64,000 nt of DNA from Woeseiaceae bacterium (GTDB taxonomy: Bacteria; Pseudomonadota; Gammaproteobacteria; Steroidobacterales; Woeseiaceae): NCBI GenBank assembly GCA_021773095.1, contig JAJFKR010000040.1:19440-83439 (forward strand), written 5' to 3'. Positions 37,873-47,775 of the stretch are shown here, in pieces. Position numbers and translations under genes: made by a program. The notes beneath the pieces were generated by a model. It had not been told where the DNA came from, searched no databases, and worked only from the letters and a program-made list of their open reading frames with translations. Position 1 is the stretch's first letter, and the number at the start of each line of letters is the position of its first letter.

Positions 37873-39555
37873 ATGAGCGAAACCGAATCGCGGGATTTTA
37901 TCCGCCAGATCATTCACGACGACCTCGAGTCGGGCAAACACGAGCAGATTGTGACTCGCTTCCCGCCTGAGCCAAATGGTTATCTCCATGTCGGGCACGT
38001 CATGTCGATTTGTCTGAATTTCGGTGTGGCTGCTGAGACGGGTGGCCGCAGCTATCTTCGCTTCGACGACACCAACCCTGGCAGGGAGAGCGAGGAGTAC
38101 GTAACGGCAATCGAGCGTGATGTGCGCTGGCTCGGTTTCGACTGGGCGGATCGACTGACTCACGCCTCGGATTATTTTGAGCGGCTTTATGAGGTGGCGA
38201 TTGCATTGGTCGAATCGGGCGCGGCGTACGTTGACAGCCTGAGTGCGGATGAAATTCGCGAATATCGCGGCACGCTCACGGAGCCTGGGAAGAACAGTCC
38301 ACACCGTGATCGAACGGTCGAGGAAAACCTCGCGCTGCTGGCAGGTATGCGTAACGGAGACTTTGCTGACGGCGAGCACCTGTTGCGCGCCAGAATCGAC
38401 ATGAGTTCGCCCAACATGAACCTGCGTGATCCGGCGCTGTACCGAATCCGGCATGTAACCCATCAACGCACCGGGGATGACTGGTGCATTTATCCGATGT
38501 ACGACTTTGCGCACACGTTGTCCGACGCATTTGAGGAGATTACTCATTCCCTGTGCACGCTCGAGTTCGAGGATCATCGTCCGTTGTACGACTGGTTTCT
38601 TGATCAGCTTAAGCCGGCGCAGCGGCCGCGCCAGATCGAGTTTTCGCGTTTGAATCTGGCCTACGCCATTACCAGCAAACGCAAACTGAATGCCTTGGTT
38701 GAGGAGGGTATTGTCGAGGGATGGAACGATCCGCGTATGCCGACTATCGCCGGTATGCGCCGACGCGGTTATCCGGCGGCAGCGCTCAGAGAATTTGTGA
38801 AACGAGGTGGCGTTACCAAAAAAGACAAGCTGATCGAGATGGGTGTTCTCGAAAACTGTATTCGCGAAAATCTTGCCGACGATGCAGAACGTCGCATGGG
38901 TGTGCTGCGACCGCTAAAAGTTGTGCTGACCAACTACGCCGAGGACAAAGTCGAGATGATGCAGGCGATGAATCACCCGGGTCGTCCCGAGCTCGGTACG
39001 AGAGAAATGCCACTTTCGCGTGAGCTCTGGATTGAGCAGGACGACTTCATGGAAGAGGCGCCGCGTAAATTCTTTCGCCTGAAGCCGGAGGGTGAAGTGC
39101 GCTTGCGCTTCGGCTATATCATCCGCTGTGATGAGGTGATCAAGAACGAAGCTGGTGAAGTCATCGAGCTCCGTTGCAGTTATGACCCGGATACGCGCAG
39201 TGGAACGGGGAGTAGCGACAGGAAGGTCAAGGGTACGATTCACTGGGTTTCCTGTGCTCATGCAATGGATGCCAGTGTGCGCCTTTATGATCGACTGTTT
39301 ACAGAGGTTAATCCGAATTCGGCGGATGATTTTCACGCGGTTCTGAATGGCGACTCGCTGGAAACGGTGGGCGCGAAGCTGGAGCCAGCACTTGCGGAAC
39401 TGGATGGAGCAGTTGCAGTGCAATTCGAGCGGCTTGGTTACTTTTGCACAGACAGTGAAGAGCATTCTACAGACGCTCCGGTATTCAATCGGATTGTAAC
39501 GTTGCGGGACTCATGGGCGAAGCTGGAAAAGCAGGCGATGCAGCAGCAGGTTTGA
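37873..39555 (+). CDS. glnS: Glutaminyl-tRNA synthetase
   Basis: 'TRFPPEPNGYLHVGHVMSICLNFGVA', 'DDTNPGRESEEYVTAIERDVRWLGFDW', 'ITSKRKLNALVEEG'. Confidence 0.96.
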   Translation: MSETESRDFIRQIIHDDLESGKHEQIVTRFPPEPNGYLHVGHVMSICLNFGVAAETGGRSYLRFDDTNPGRESEEYVTAIERDVRWLGFDWADRLTHASDYFERLYEVAIALVESGAAYVDSLSADEIREYRGTLTEPGKNSPHRDRTVEENLALLAGMRNGDFADGEHLLRARIDMSSPNMNLRDPALYRIRHVTHQRTGDDWCIYPMYDFAHTLSDAFEEITHSLCTLEFEDHRPLYDWFLDQLKPAQRPRQIEFSRLNLAYAITSKRKLNALVEEGIVEGWNDPRMPTIAGMRRRGYPAAALREFVKRGGVTKKDKLIEMGVLENCIRENLADDAERRMGVLRPLKVVLTNYAEDKVEMMQAMNHPGRPELGTREMPLSRELWIEQDDFMEEAPRKFFRLKPEGEVRLRFGYIIRCDEVIKNEAGEVIELRCSYDPDTRSGTGSSDRKVKGTIHWVSCAHAMDASVRLYDRLFTEVNPNSADDFHAVLNGDSLETVGAKLEPALAELDGAVAVQFERLGYFCTDSEEHSTDAPVFNRIVTLRDSWAKLEKQAMQQQV

Positions 39556-39567
39556 TAGCCTGGAGGC

Positions 39568-39603
39568 AATCGTAGCGATTGTCGCGCGCGGGGCGCGCTC
39601 CTA
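39568..39603. repeat. Copy of the dispersed REP-like repeat plus adjacent hairpin, downstream of glnS
   Basis: CAATCG-TAG-CGATTG followed by GTCGCGCGCGGGGCGCGCTCCTA (39581-39603), matching the right arm at 57669 with minor differences. Confidence 0.7.
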
Positions 39604-39613
39604 CAGTGGGTGA

Positions 39614-40417
39614 CTAGGTGGTGTAGCCGTCTGTGATGATTAGCGGGGCACCGCGTTCTGAGCCCAGGCCTTCGGCGGCGTTGCCTTCAGATCTTGCGAT
39701 CTCGATGACACCGAAGGAATTGATGAGTGCCAAGAAATCGCCCGGTTTCGCTCGTCCGTAGGTTGTTAGTGTTGGAATTTGATGGCCCGCGATATGTGCG
39801 ACCGGCTCACGAAATTCTTTGATCAATGACGCGTCGATATTGCTGATCAGGTTACCGAATGCGTCGATGGTGATAATTGTGCCGCTTAATTTTCCGGCAC
39901 TGACTTCTGGATCATCCAGCCATCCCGGCGTCCATTCAGTAACAGCACTGCCAAGTGCAGTGAGAGAAAGCCGACCAGCGGCCAACTCGGCGGCTACCGG
40001 AGCGAAAATGTCACGCCCGTGGAATGTGGCACTGGGTGTTGTCAGTTTCAGCGAGCTCAGCCGCTCGATATCGAGTTGCCAAATCTTCGGATTCCTGGCG
40101 TGGTCAAGCAGCGGCGCCAGCAAGCCATTATCGGGCGCAATGAAAACATGGCCGTCGTGTTCGACAACCAGAATCTCCCGCTCCGTCCCAACGCCCGGAT
40201 CGACGATGGCCATATGAATCGTGCCGCGCGGAAAATACGCGTATGCGCGGCTAATCCAGAAGCCGGCTTCGGGTGGCCATTGCGGTGGAATGTCGTGTGC
40301 AAGATCAATGACGTGGGCATTGGGATTACGGCTCAATATCACGCCGCGCATTACAGCAGCAAACGGACCCTTATGACCGAAGTCGGTCGTCATCGTGATG
40401 ACGCCTGACCAGTGCAT
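39614..40417 (-). CDS. SAM hydroxide adenosyltransferase (DUF62 family)
   Basis: 'MTTDFGHKGPFAAVMRGVILSRNPNAHVIDLAHDIPP', 'AIVDPGVGTEREILVVEHDGHVFIAPDNGLL'; likely start MHWSGV at 40417 (ORF opens at 40636). Confidence 0.9.
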   Translation of the reverse strand: MHWSGVITMTTDFGHKGPFAAVMRGVILSRNPNAHVIDLAHDIPPQWPPEAGFWISRAYAYFPRGTIHMAIVDPGVGTEREILVVEHDGHVFIAPDNGLLAPLLDHARNPKIWQLDIERLSSLKLTTPSATFHGRDIFAPVAAELAAGRLSLTALGSAVTEWTPGWLDDPEVSAGKLSGTIITIDAFGNLISNIDASLIKEFREPVAHIAGHQIPTLTTYGRAKPGDFLALINSFGVIEIARSEGNAAEGLGSERGAPLIITDGYTT

Positions 40418-40422
40418 AGTCT

Positions 40423-41166
40423 CTAAGCCTCCGCCGGATGTCGTTGTCCGTAGGTGCGTTTCGCCCAATAAATGAAAACGGTGTCGAGCATTGCGATACC
40501 TATCTTGAATATGTATTTCGCCGCGCCCAAAGCGATCGCGGTCCTGAGATCGACAATACCCCACCAGGCGACCAGTGAATAGATGAGTGTGTCTATGGCT
40601 TGTGAGCTCATCGTCGACGCATTGTTGCGCAGCCAAAGCCAGCGATCACCCGTCATCTGCTTGATCTTGTGAAATGCCCAGACATCAAAACTCTGGCTGA
40701 TGTAATACGCGAGCAGCGAGCCAAATACGAACCGTGGTGTGAAATTGACGATCGTCGCGAACGCCTCGTGAATGCTGGCGGAATACGCTGCAGTCTCGGG
40801 TCTGTCGCTGGGCAGGTAGAGCAGAGCAAGGCTCAGCATGAGCAAAACGATGACGCTCACCGCAAAACCCATACGCACGGCTTTGTTCGCTTCCGCCTTG
40901 CCGTAGTTTTCGCTGAGGACGTCGGTTGCAAAGAAGATACTGGAGTAAAAAATTACGCCCAGACTGGTCTGCATACCGAAGATAATAGTGAGCTTCGGCC
41001 CCTGCAGATTGGCGAGAATAATGGCCGTTGCTATCGCTACCTGGAGGCCGGCTTTGCCGAAAAACCGGTACAGCAGGACGGTGCCGGCAAGATCGACCAG
41101 TAATGTCGTTAACCAGAGCGCTTCCTGGTTGCCGGCAAAAAAACTGGCGATGCTTTCCGGAATCAT
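40423..41166 (-). CDS. Queuosine-precursor transporter, VUT/YhhQ family
   Basis: 'GMQTSLGVIFYSSIFFATDVLSENYGKAEANKAV' and six hydrophobic segments. Confidence 0.87.
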   Translation of the reverse strand: MIPESIASFFAGNQEALWLTTLLVDLAGTVLLYRFFGKAGLQVAIATAIILANLQGPKLTIIFGMQTSLGVIFYSSIFFATDVLSENYGKAEANKAVRMGFAVSVIVLLMLSLALLYLPSDRPETAAYSASIHEAFATIVNFTPRFVFGSLLAYYISQSFDVWAFHKIKQMTGDRWLWLRNNASTMSSQAIDTLIYSLVAWWGIVDLRTAIALGAAKYIFKIGIAMLDTVFIYWAKRTYGQRHPAEA

Positions 41167-42311
41167 TAGTCGCTGGTAGTCGCCAGTTGGTCAAGGTGCC
41201 AGTCGGCGTTACCGAATAGTATGTTTATCGCCGTCAGACGCTTGAAATAGTGCGCAACGTCGAGGTCCCACGTCACGCCCATGCCGCCGTGAATTTGCAC
41301 AGCCTCTTCTCCTACTCGAGTACCAGCGATGCCGATCTGATACTTCAGTGAGTGAATTGCTCGCGCAGATTGTTCACTGTCGTTGTTAGCGTCGTCGGCG
41401 ATCGTCATTGCAGCCCACATCATTAATGAGCGACTTTGTTCGCAGGCCGTATACATTTCGACCATGCGATGTTGCAATGCCTGAAAACTGCTGATGGGTA
41501 CACCGAACTGTACCCTGCTCTTGGTGTATTCGATCGTCGTCTCGGTCAACGCGGTCATAATGCCGACAGCTTCAGCGCTTATGGCCAGCGTCGCATCCGA
41601 TATTGCACCCGCCAGTGCGCCGTAACCTTCACCAATTTCGCCGATCACACGGCCCGCGGAGACACTGGCATTCTGCAGTGAAATTTCCGCAGCGCGGAGT
41701 CCATCCACTGTTTCGTAGCCACGAATCGAAACGCCGTCCGAGTTCGCCGCGACCCCAAACAGGGTGATACCGTCGTGATCATTTTGATCACCGGAGGTGC
41801 GTGCCGGGATGATCAGTAGCTCCGCGTTGTCACCGTTCAGCACGTAGCCTTTGGCGCCGTTGATTACCCAGGCATCACCGTCTTTTGCAGCAGTGGTACT
41901 GACATTGCTGATTTCATAACGCGCCTGTCGCTCAACAAATGCGACCGCGGTTTGCATTTCGCCGGCGATCATTGATTGCAACCAGTCGGTTTTCTGCGCA
42001 GCGCTCGCGGCGCGTTTCAGAATGCCTCCGGTCAGAACAACGTTGGCAAGATAAGGCTCCACGACGAGCCCGCGGCCCAGTCGTTCCATCACGACCATCA
42101 TCTCAACCGGACCACCGTCAAAACCACCATCGTCCTCACTGAACGGCACGGCCGTCCAACCGAGTTCTGCGAACGTCTGCCACACGTCTTTACTGTATCC
42201 AAGCTCGCTGCCGGCGTATTTTTGGCGCGCCTCGAAAGCGTAGTCATTTACGATAAATTTTTCGATGCTGTCAGCCAGCATTGCTTGTATTTCGTTGAGT
42301 GCAAAATCCAT
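41166..42311 (-). CDS. Acyl-CoA dehydrogenase family protein
   Basis: 'SRVQFGVPISSFQALQHRMVEMY', 'EAVQIHGGMGVTWDLDVAHYFKRL'. Confidence 0.92.
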   Translation of the reverse strand: MDFALNEIQAMLADSIEKFIVNDYAFEARQKYAGSELGYSKDVWQTFAELGWTAVPFSEDDGGFDGGPVEMMVVMERLGRGLVVEPYLANVVLTGGILKRAASAAQKTDWLQSMIAGEMQTAVAFVERQARYEISNVSTTAAKDGDAWVINGAKGYVLNGDNAELLIIPARTSGDQNDHDGITLFGVAANSDGVSIRGYETVDGLRAAEISLQNASVSAGRVIGEIGEGYGALAGAISDATLAISAEAVGIMTALTETTIEYTKSRVQFGVPISSFQALQHRMVEMYTACEQSRSLMMWAAMTIADDANNDSEQSARAIHSLKYQIGIAGTRVGEEAVQIHGGMGVTWDLDVAHYFKRLTAINILFGNADWHLDQLATTSD

Positions 42312-42322
42312 TTCGTACTGTC

Positions 42323-43525
42323 CTATAGTCCAAGCACGTGCTTGGCAATGATGTTTTTTTGAATTTCGTTTGAACCGGCGAAAATCGTATGTTTGCGATG
42401 GTTGAAATAGGTCAGCGCACTGGTTGTTTCAGTACCTTCCCCAACGTAGTTTTCGGCTGGAAAATCCGCATCGTATTGCTCACGCACATAGGGCAATGCG
42501 TAATAGCCGGATGCCTCAAGATACAGCGAATCAATGCGCTGGATGAGATCGGTTCCCGCGATCTTCAGAATGGATGATTCGGGCCCCGGCGCTTTGCCGG
42601 CCTCGATTGAAGCGAGCGTCCGAAGCTCGGTGTACTCGAGTGCTTTTAGCTCGATCTCGGCGGCGGCCACTTTGCTCATGAAAATTCGATCATCGGCAAG
42701 ACGAGCACCGCCTTCGACGGGTTCGTTAGCCAGCGTTCTGAGCCGTCGAAGCTTGTATTTTGAGCGCGCTACGTGAGCTGAACCCGTGCGTTCGTGTTGC
42801 AGCAGTACTTTGCCGTAGGTCCAGCCCTTGCCTTCCTCGCCGACCAGATTCTCGACGGGAACTTCGACGTTGTCGAAGAAAATCTCGTTGACCTCGTGCT
42901 CCCCGTCCAGCAACACAATGGGCTTTATGCTGACACCGGCTTGTTTCATGTCGATCAGAACGAAGCTGATGCCCTCTTGACGTCTCGCCACGTCGGTATT
43001 GGTTCGTACCAGGCAGAAAATCCAGTCAGCATATTGCCCAAGTGTGTTCCACGTCTTACTGCCGTTAACCACATAGTGATCACCATTCAGGTCCGCCCGT
43101 GTCTTTAGCGATGCGAGATCCGATCCGGCGCCCTGCTCGGAGTAGCCCTGGCACCACCACGTATTGAATTCAAGAATGTCCGGCAAGAATCGCTGCTTTT
43201 GCTCCTCGCTGCCGTAGGTGTAGATGACCGGCCCAACCATGCCAATGCCAAAAGTGAGAAAGGCTGGCGCGTTTGCGCGCGCTTGTTCGTCGGCAAAAAT
43301 GTATTTTTGTGCGGGCGTCCAGCCCGTGCCGCCGTATTCGACCGGCCAGTTCGCTGCCGCCCAGCCTTTCTCATAGATATTCTTGTGCCAGCGGACAATA
43401 TCTTCGCGAGTCAGGGGAATCGCTTTATTCTGCTTTTCCAGGATGTCTTGTGGAAACTCGGTCTCGAAGTATCTTCGGACTTCGGCGCGAAATTCGAGGT
43501 CCTCGGCAGAGAATGTGTCGTTCAT
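42323..43525 (-). CDS. Acyl-CoA dehydrogenase family protein
   Basis: 'QGYSEQGAGSDLASLKTRADLNGDHYVVNGSKTWNTLGQYADWIF'; C-term 'HTIFAGSNEIQKNIIAKHVLGL'. Confidence 0.93.
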   Translation of the reverse strand: MNDTFSAEDLEFRAEVRRYFETEFPQDILEKQNKAIPLTREDIVRWHKNIYEKGWAAANWPVEYGGTGWTPAQKYIFADEQARANAPAFLTFGIGMVGPVIYTYGSEEQKQRFLPDILEFNTWWCQGYSEQGAGSDLASLKTRADLNGDHYVVNGSKTWNTLGQYADWIFCLVRTNTDVARRQEGISFVLIDMKQAGVSIKPIVLLDGEHEVNEIFFDNVEVPVENLVGEEGKGWTYGKVLLQHERTGSAHVARSKYKLRRLRTLANEPVEGGARLADDRIFMSKVAAAEIELKALEYTELRTLASIEAGKAPGPESSILKIAGTDLIQRIDSLYLEASGYYALPYVREQYDADFPAENYVGEGTETTSALTYFNHRKHTIFAGSNEIQKNIIAKHVLGL

Positions 43526-43610
43526 TGAGTGTACCTGGGAGGTAATGGGGGGGAGAGCTTACCAAACGATACGAATCGCGTCTGTTCCTATAGGTTAATG
43601 GCGGTTCTTA

Positions 43611-44687
43611 ATGCACAATACCCACATGACATCGCGCTCAAAACCGGATGATATGCCCGCACGAAGGCCTGAGCCTGTCGCCGATGCGTTGGGCAGACCG
43701 TTGCACGACCTGCGCATTTCCTTGTTGGATCAATGCAATTTTCGCTGCCCGTACTGTATGCCGGAAGCGGAGTTTCATTCAGATTACGAGTTCCTGAAGC
43801 GGCAGCAGCGTCTGACGTACGATGAGATCGTTCGGGTTGCAGCCGGGGCGAGCGCGTTGGGCGTTAGCAAGCTCCGCTTAACCGGTGGTGAGCCATTGCT
43901 CGACAAGAATATTTGTGAGCTCATTGAGCGCATTGCGGTATTGCCGGGCGTGAAAGATCTGGCTTTGACAACCAACGGCATGTTGTTGTCACCGCTCGCA
44001 GAAAAACTTGTCGTTGCTGGATTAGACCGGGTTACGGTTAGCCTCGATAGTATTGACAAGGATATTTTTCGAGGCATGAGTGGCGGCAGAGGAAATGTTG
44101 ATCAGGTTCTCGCCGGTATTAAGGCGGCCGGCGCTGCCGGTCTGGGACCGATCAAAATCAATGTTGTTGTGCAGAAGGGTGTTAACGATCATACGATTCT
44201 GGACCTGCTCGAATACTTCCGGGGTACGGGCACTATAGTCAGGATGATCGAATTTATGGACGTCGGAAACCGCAATGGCTGGCGCATGGATCAGGTGGTG
44301 TCATCGCGCAGTTCGCTGCAGCAAATTCAAAAGCGGTGGCCACTGCGCCCGATCGGGAGAAGCTACCCCGGTGAGGTCGCACGGCGTTATGAGTATGTGG
44401 ATGGTGGCGGAGAAATAGGGTTCATTTCGTCGGTGACCGAGCCGTTTTGTGGCGATTGCAGTCGCGCGCGGTTATCGGCTGACGGCATGTTGTACACCTG
44501 CCTGTTTGCGAATCAGGGTACCGATCTCAGGGAGCCGCTCCGCGGCGGCGCCGATGACGATGAACTGCGGGATATTCTGTCCAGCACCTGGTTACAGCGG
44601 GCGGATCGATACAGTGAATTGCGTCGTCCGGACATCGCCGAGCATCATGTTCTCAAGAAAGTTGAAATGTACAGAATAGGTGGGTGA
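43611..44687 (+). CDS. moaA: GTP 3',8-cyclase MoaA
   Basis: Radical SAM 'CNFRCPYCMPE', 'LRLTGGEPLL', C-terminal 'PFCGDCSRARLSADGMLYTCLF'. Confidence 0.96.
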   Translation: MHNTHMTSRSKPDDMPARRPEPVADALGRPLHDLRISLLDQCNFRCPYCMPEAEFHSDYEFLKRQQRLTYDEIVRVAAGASALGVSKLRLTGGEPLLDKNICELIERIAVLPGVKDLALTTNGMLLSPLAEKLVVAGLDRVTVSLDSIDKDIFRGMSGGRGNVDQVLAGIKAAGAAGLGPIKINVVVQKGVNDHTILDLLEYFRGTGTIVRMIEFMDVGNRNGWRMDQVVSSRSSLQQIQKRWPLRPIGRSYPGEVARRYEYVDGGGEIGFISSVTEPFCGDCSRARLSADGMLYTCLFANQGTDLREPLRGGADDDELRDILSSTWLQRADRYSELRRPDIAEHHVLKKVEMYRIGG

Positions 44688-45162
44688 CGTGAGCAAACTC
44701 AGTCATGTAGACAGCGCAAATCGACCTACGATGGTCGATGTCAGTGGTAAGTTAGTCAGTGAGCGCGAGGCGCACGCGAGGTCTGTAGTTAAACTGCCGC
44801 AGGAGGTCCTGTCTCAGGTAACGGACGATGAAATTTCAAGCAAAAAAGGACCGGTCTTTGCGACAGCGATAATCGCGGGAGTGATGGCCGCGAAAAAGAC
44901 CCACGAGTTGATCCCGTTTTGCCACCCGCTTGGTCTGGACAGTTGCAAAGTCGTGATCGAAATTGATGGCGATTCTGCTGTCATTGATTGCCGTTGCAGT
45001 GTGACGCACAAGACCGGGGTCGAAATGGAGGCGCTGACGGGAGCGAGTGTGGCCGCGCTGACAATTTACGACATGCTCAAAGCGCTGTCCCACGATATCG
45101 TGATCAGTGAAACGAAACTGATGTCGAAGTCGGGCGGAAAACGGGATTTTGAACGTGAGTGA
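44680..45162 (+). CDS. moaC: Cyclic pyranopterin monophosphate synthase MoaC
   Basis: 'MVDVSGKLVSEREAHARS', 'HELIPFCHPLGLDSCKV', 'KTGVEMEALTGASVAALTIYDMLKAL'. Confidence 0.96.
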   Translation: MGDVSKLSHVDSANRPTMVDVSGKLVSEREAHARSVVKLPQEVLSQVTDDEISSKKGPVFATAIIAGVMAAKKTHELIPFCHPLGLDSCKVVIEIDGDSAVIDCRCSVTHKTGVEMEALTGASVAALTIYDMLKALSHDIVISETKLMSKSGGKRDFERE

Positions 45163-45745
45163 CAAGCCAGTCTATGGTCTGGTCCTCGCAGGTGGCAAGA
45201 GCCGCCGCATGGGTCGCGACAAGGCGTTACTTCCGCGCGACGGTCAGTCTCAGCTTGCTTACATTGTTGGCCTCATGAACCGTTGCGTGGACAAGGTATT
45301 CGTCTCGACGCGTGCGGACCAGGAGAATGATGCAGAGCGAAACCGGTATGCGCAGATAGTGGACCGTTTCGATGACCTGGGGCCTGTTGCCGGAATTCTC
45401 TCAGCGCTGCTGGAATACCCGGAAGTTGACTGGCTAGTCGCTGCCTGTGACCTTCCGAACGTCAACGAACAGACCCTTTCGAATTTACTGCAACAGCGCA
45501 GCAGTGGGCATCCTTTCACCGCGTATATCAGTAGCCATGATGGCCTGCCGGAGCCGCTGTGCGCCATTTATCATTCAGGGTGTACCGAGATTATCGAGCA
45601 ATTCATCGCCGCCGGCGTAAATTGTCCGCGCAAGATACTGATTCAATCAGAAACAGAGCTGTTGCAGCAACCCGATCCCCGGTCGCTGGATAACGTGAAC
45701 ACGCCGGACGATTTACAGAACAGCGTATTGCGGGCCAACTCATGA
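45149..45745 (+). CDS. mobA: Molybdenum cofactor guanylyltransferase MobA
   Basis: 'GLVLAGGKSRRMGRDKALL', 'DWLVAACDLPNVNEQTL'; TTG start. Confidence 0.93.
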   Translation: MNVSDKPVYGLVLAGGKSRRMGRDKALLPRDGQSQLAYIVGLMNRCVDKVFVSTRADQENDAERNRYAQIVDRFDDLGPVAGILSALLEYPEVDWLVAACDLPNVNEQTLSNLLQQRSSGHPFTAYISSHDGLPEPLCAIYHSGCTEIIEQFIAAGVNCPRKILIQSETELLQQPDPRSLDNVNTPDDLQNSVLRANS

Positions 45746-45984
45746 AAACCATTACTGTGCGATATTTTGCGATGTTTCGTGAGCATGCCGGGTTGAGCGA
45801 AGAAATGCTGCAAACCGATGCAGCGACCGCGCTTGACGTCTTCGAACAAACCCGATCGCGCCACGGATCAAGCGAGCCGAGTGGTCATTGCAAGGTGGCT
45901 ATCAACGATGAGATGGCCGAATGGACGTGCGATGTGAACGACGGCGATATCGTGTTGCTGTTTCCACCGGTTGCTGGCGGCTGA
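45742..45984 (+). CDS. moaD: Molybdopterin synthase small subunit MoaD
   Basis: 80 aa ubiquitin-like protein ending 'VLLFPPVAGG', in the moa operon. Confidence 0.93.
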   Translation: MKTITVRYFAMFREHAGLSEEMLQTDAATALDVFEQTRSRHGSSEPSGHCKVAINDEMAEWTCDVNDGDIVLLFPPVAGG

Positions 45985-45985
45985 C

Positions 45986-46411
45986 ATGTTTGCAATCGCC
46001 GCAACCGACATTGCCGTGGACGAACTTCGTCTGCAGATGATGGACCCCGCTGCGGGTGGCCTGTGCGTCTTTGAAGGCTGGGTCCGTAATGAAAATGAAG
46101 GTCGCACGGTCGAGCGGCTGGAGTACGAAGTCTACGAGCCGTTGGCCGTCAGTGAAGGTGAGAAAGTTATCGCCGAAGCAAAGCGTCGATTTCCGCATTT
46201 GCAGGCGTGCTGTGTGCACCGGTCGGGCCTGCTCGAAATCGGTGACTGTGCTGTTTGGGTCGGTGTTGCTGCACCGCATCGGGACGAAGCGTTTAAAGCT
46301 TGTCGATACATTATCGACCAGATCAAAGTCAAATTGCCCATATGGAAAAAAGAATATTACACCGACGGTGACTCCGGTTGGGTCAATTGCGAACGTTGTG
46401 CTAACGTCTAG
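45986..46411 (+). CDS. moaE: Molybdopterin synthase catalytic subunit MoaE
   Basis: 'GGLCVFEGWVRNENEGRTVERLEYEVYEPLA', 'HRDEAFKACRYIIDQIKVKLPIWKKEYYTDG'. Confidence 0.95.
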   Translation: MFAIAATDIAVDELRLQMMDPAAGGLCVFEGWVRNENEGRTVERLEYEVYEPLAVSEGEKVIAEAKRRFPHLQACCVHRSGLLEIGDCAVWVGVAAPHRDEAFKACRYIIDQIKVKLPIWKKEYYTDGDSGWVNCERCANV

Positions 46412-46447
46412 CCCTCTCTAACGAACAAGAATGGCAGGGGAGCGGTA

Positions 46448-46930
46448 TTGCGCATCATTACATCCATCGACGATGCGAAAGCGCTCGAAGGCGAAGAGGT
46501 CGGGCTTTCAGATTGGGTCGTCGTTGATCAGCATCGCATTGATCAATTTGCCGAAGCCACGGCTGACCATCAGTGGATTCACGTTGACACCGAACGTGCG
46601 GCAAAAGAGATGCCGGATGGCAAGACGATCGCTCACGGTTACTTGACGCTGGCGTTGATACCAGCGTTCACTGGCGATTTCGTGCATGTTGAAAATCTCG
46701 CTCGAGCCATAAATTTAGGGCTCAACAAGGTTCGATTTTATGCACCGGTACCCGTGGGCTCCCGACTGCGTGGCAGGGCGACGGTATTGAAGGCACAACG
46801 GCGCGCGGGTGCGTTGCTGCTGACCTCCGAAATCCGGCTCGAAGTCGAAGGTCAGCGCAAACCAGCGTGTATTGCCGAGACCCTGGGCATGTACTACTTC
46901 AACGAAGCCGTTGCCCGGGAGACCGGCTAG
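46448..46930 (+). CDS. MaoC family (R)-specific enoyl-CoA hydratase-like protein
   Basis: 'DWVVVDQHRIDQFAEATADHQWIHVDTERA', 'TIAHGYLTLALIP'. Confidence 0.92.
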   Translation: MRIITSIDDAKALEGEEVGLSDWVVVDQHRIDQFAEATADHQWIHVDTERAAKEMPDGKTIAHGYLTLALIPAFTGDFVHVENLARAINLGLNKVRFYAPVPVGSRLRGRATVLKAQRRAGALLLTSEIRLEVEGQRKPACIAETLGMYYFNEAVARETG

Positions 46931-47021
46931 CGCGTGCAAAATGGCTTGTTATTGATCGAGCACAGCACGGTATTCCGAGTTAGAATTAGCACCCAAGTTT
47001 TTGAAAAACTAAGGAAACCGG

Positions 47022-47771
47022 ATGGGTGATCCACTGCGACTTTATGGCCTGAATGCACTGGTGTTGAATGCCGGTAGTGGAATCGGTGAAGCCAGTGCGC
47101 GCACTCTGATTAAACACGGCGCTACCGTTCTGGCGGTTGATACCGGTAACAGCGGAGTCGAGCGGCACTTTGCCGCGGTAAAAGGCATCACCGGCCTGTC
47201 CGCAAACCTGGTGGATGCTGATCAGATGCCGGCATTGATTCAGGAGGCTGTCGACCAGATGGGTGGTATCGATATTCTCGTTAACGAATTCCCGCTTGCC
47301 GTCAAAGCGCCGATGGACGCATCTGCTGAAAAACTGCAGCGCTTGCTGCAGTCGCGTGCCGCCTTATTATTGTCAATTTGTCGCGCCGCATTACCGCATC
47401 TCAAAAAAAGTCCGGCTGGACGAATCATCAACATGGGTTATCTGCGCAGCAGTTTTGCGGCCGATGCCAATGAGGCCTTTGACAGGGCGGAGCAGGATCT
47501 CGCGAATTTGACGCGCGCGCTCGCTGTGGAAATTGGTGAGTTCGGCATTACCGCGAACTACGTACAGCCCGGCGGTGTTATGACACCCGACAGCCGCGAC
47601 GTGTTTCGTAAAGACAAGTCGTTACGCGATCATTGCATCAAGGGATCTGCGGCCAGGCGCCTGGGTGAGCCCGTTGACATCGCCAAGGTTGTGCTGTTCC
47701 TCGCGAGCGATGATGCAGTGTTCGTCAGTGGTACAGGTATCGCCGTGGATGGCGGACGTAGCGGCGACTGA
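47022..47771 (+). CDS. SDR family oxidoreductase
   Basis: 'LVLNAGSGIGEASARTL', 'GGIDILVNEF', C-terminal 'ASDDAVFVSGTGIAVDGGRSGD'. Confidence 0.88.
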   Translation: MGDPLRLYGLNALVLNAGSGIGEASARTLIKHGATVLAVDTGNSGVERHFAAVKGITGLSANLVDADQMPALIQEAVDQMGGIDILVNEFPLAVKAPMDASAEKLQRLLQSRAALLLSICRAALPHLKKSPAGRIINMGYLRSSFAADANEAFDRAEQDLANLTRALAVEIGEFGITANYVQPGGVMTPDSRDVFRKDKSLRDHCIKGSAARRLGEPVDIAKVVLFLASDDAVFVSGTGIAVDGGRSGD

Positions 47772-47775
47772 TCCA

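Noticed and set aside
39614-40417. 'SAM-dependent chlorinase/fluorinase' family protein considered as part of a halogenation system
   Set aside because: DUF62 members are typically SAM hydroxide adenosyltransferases, and it sits next to a queuosine-precursor transporter, about 16 kb from the halogenases.
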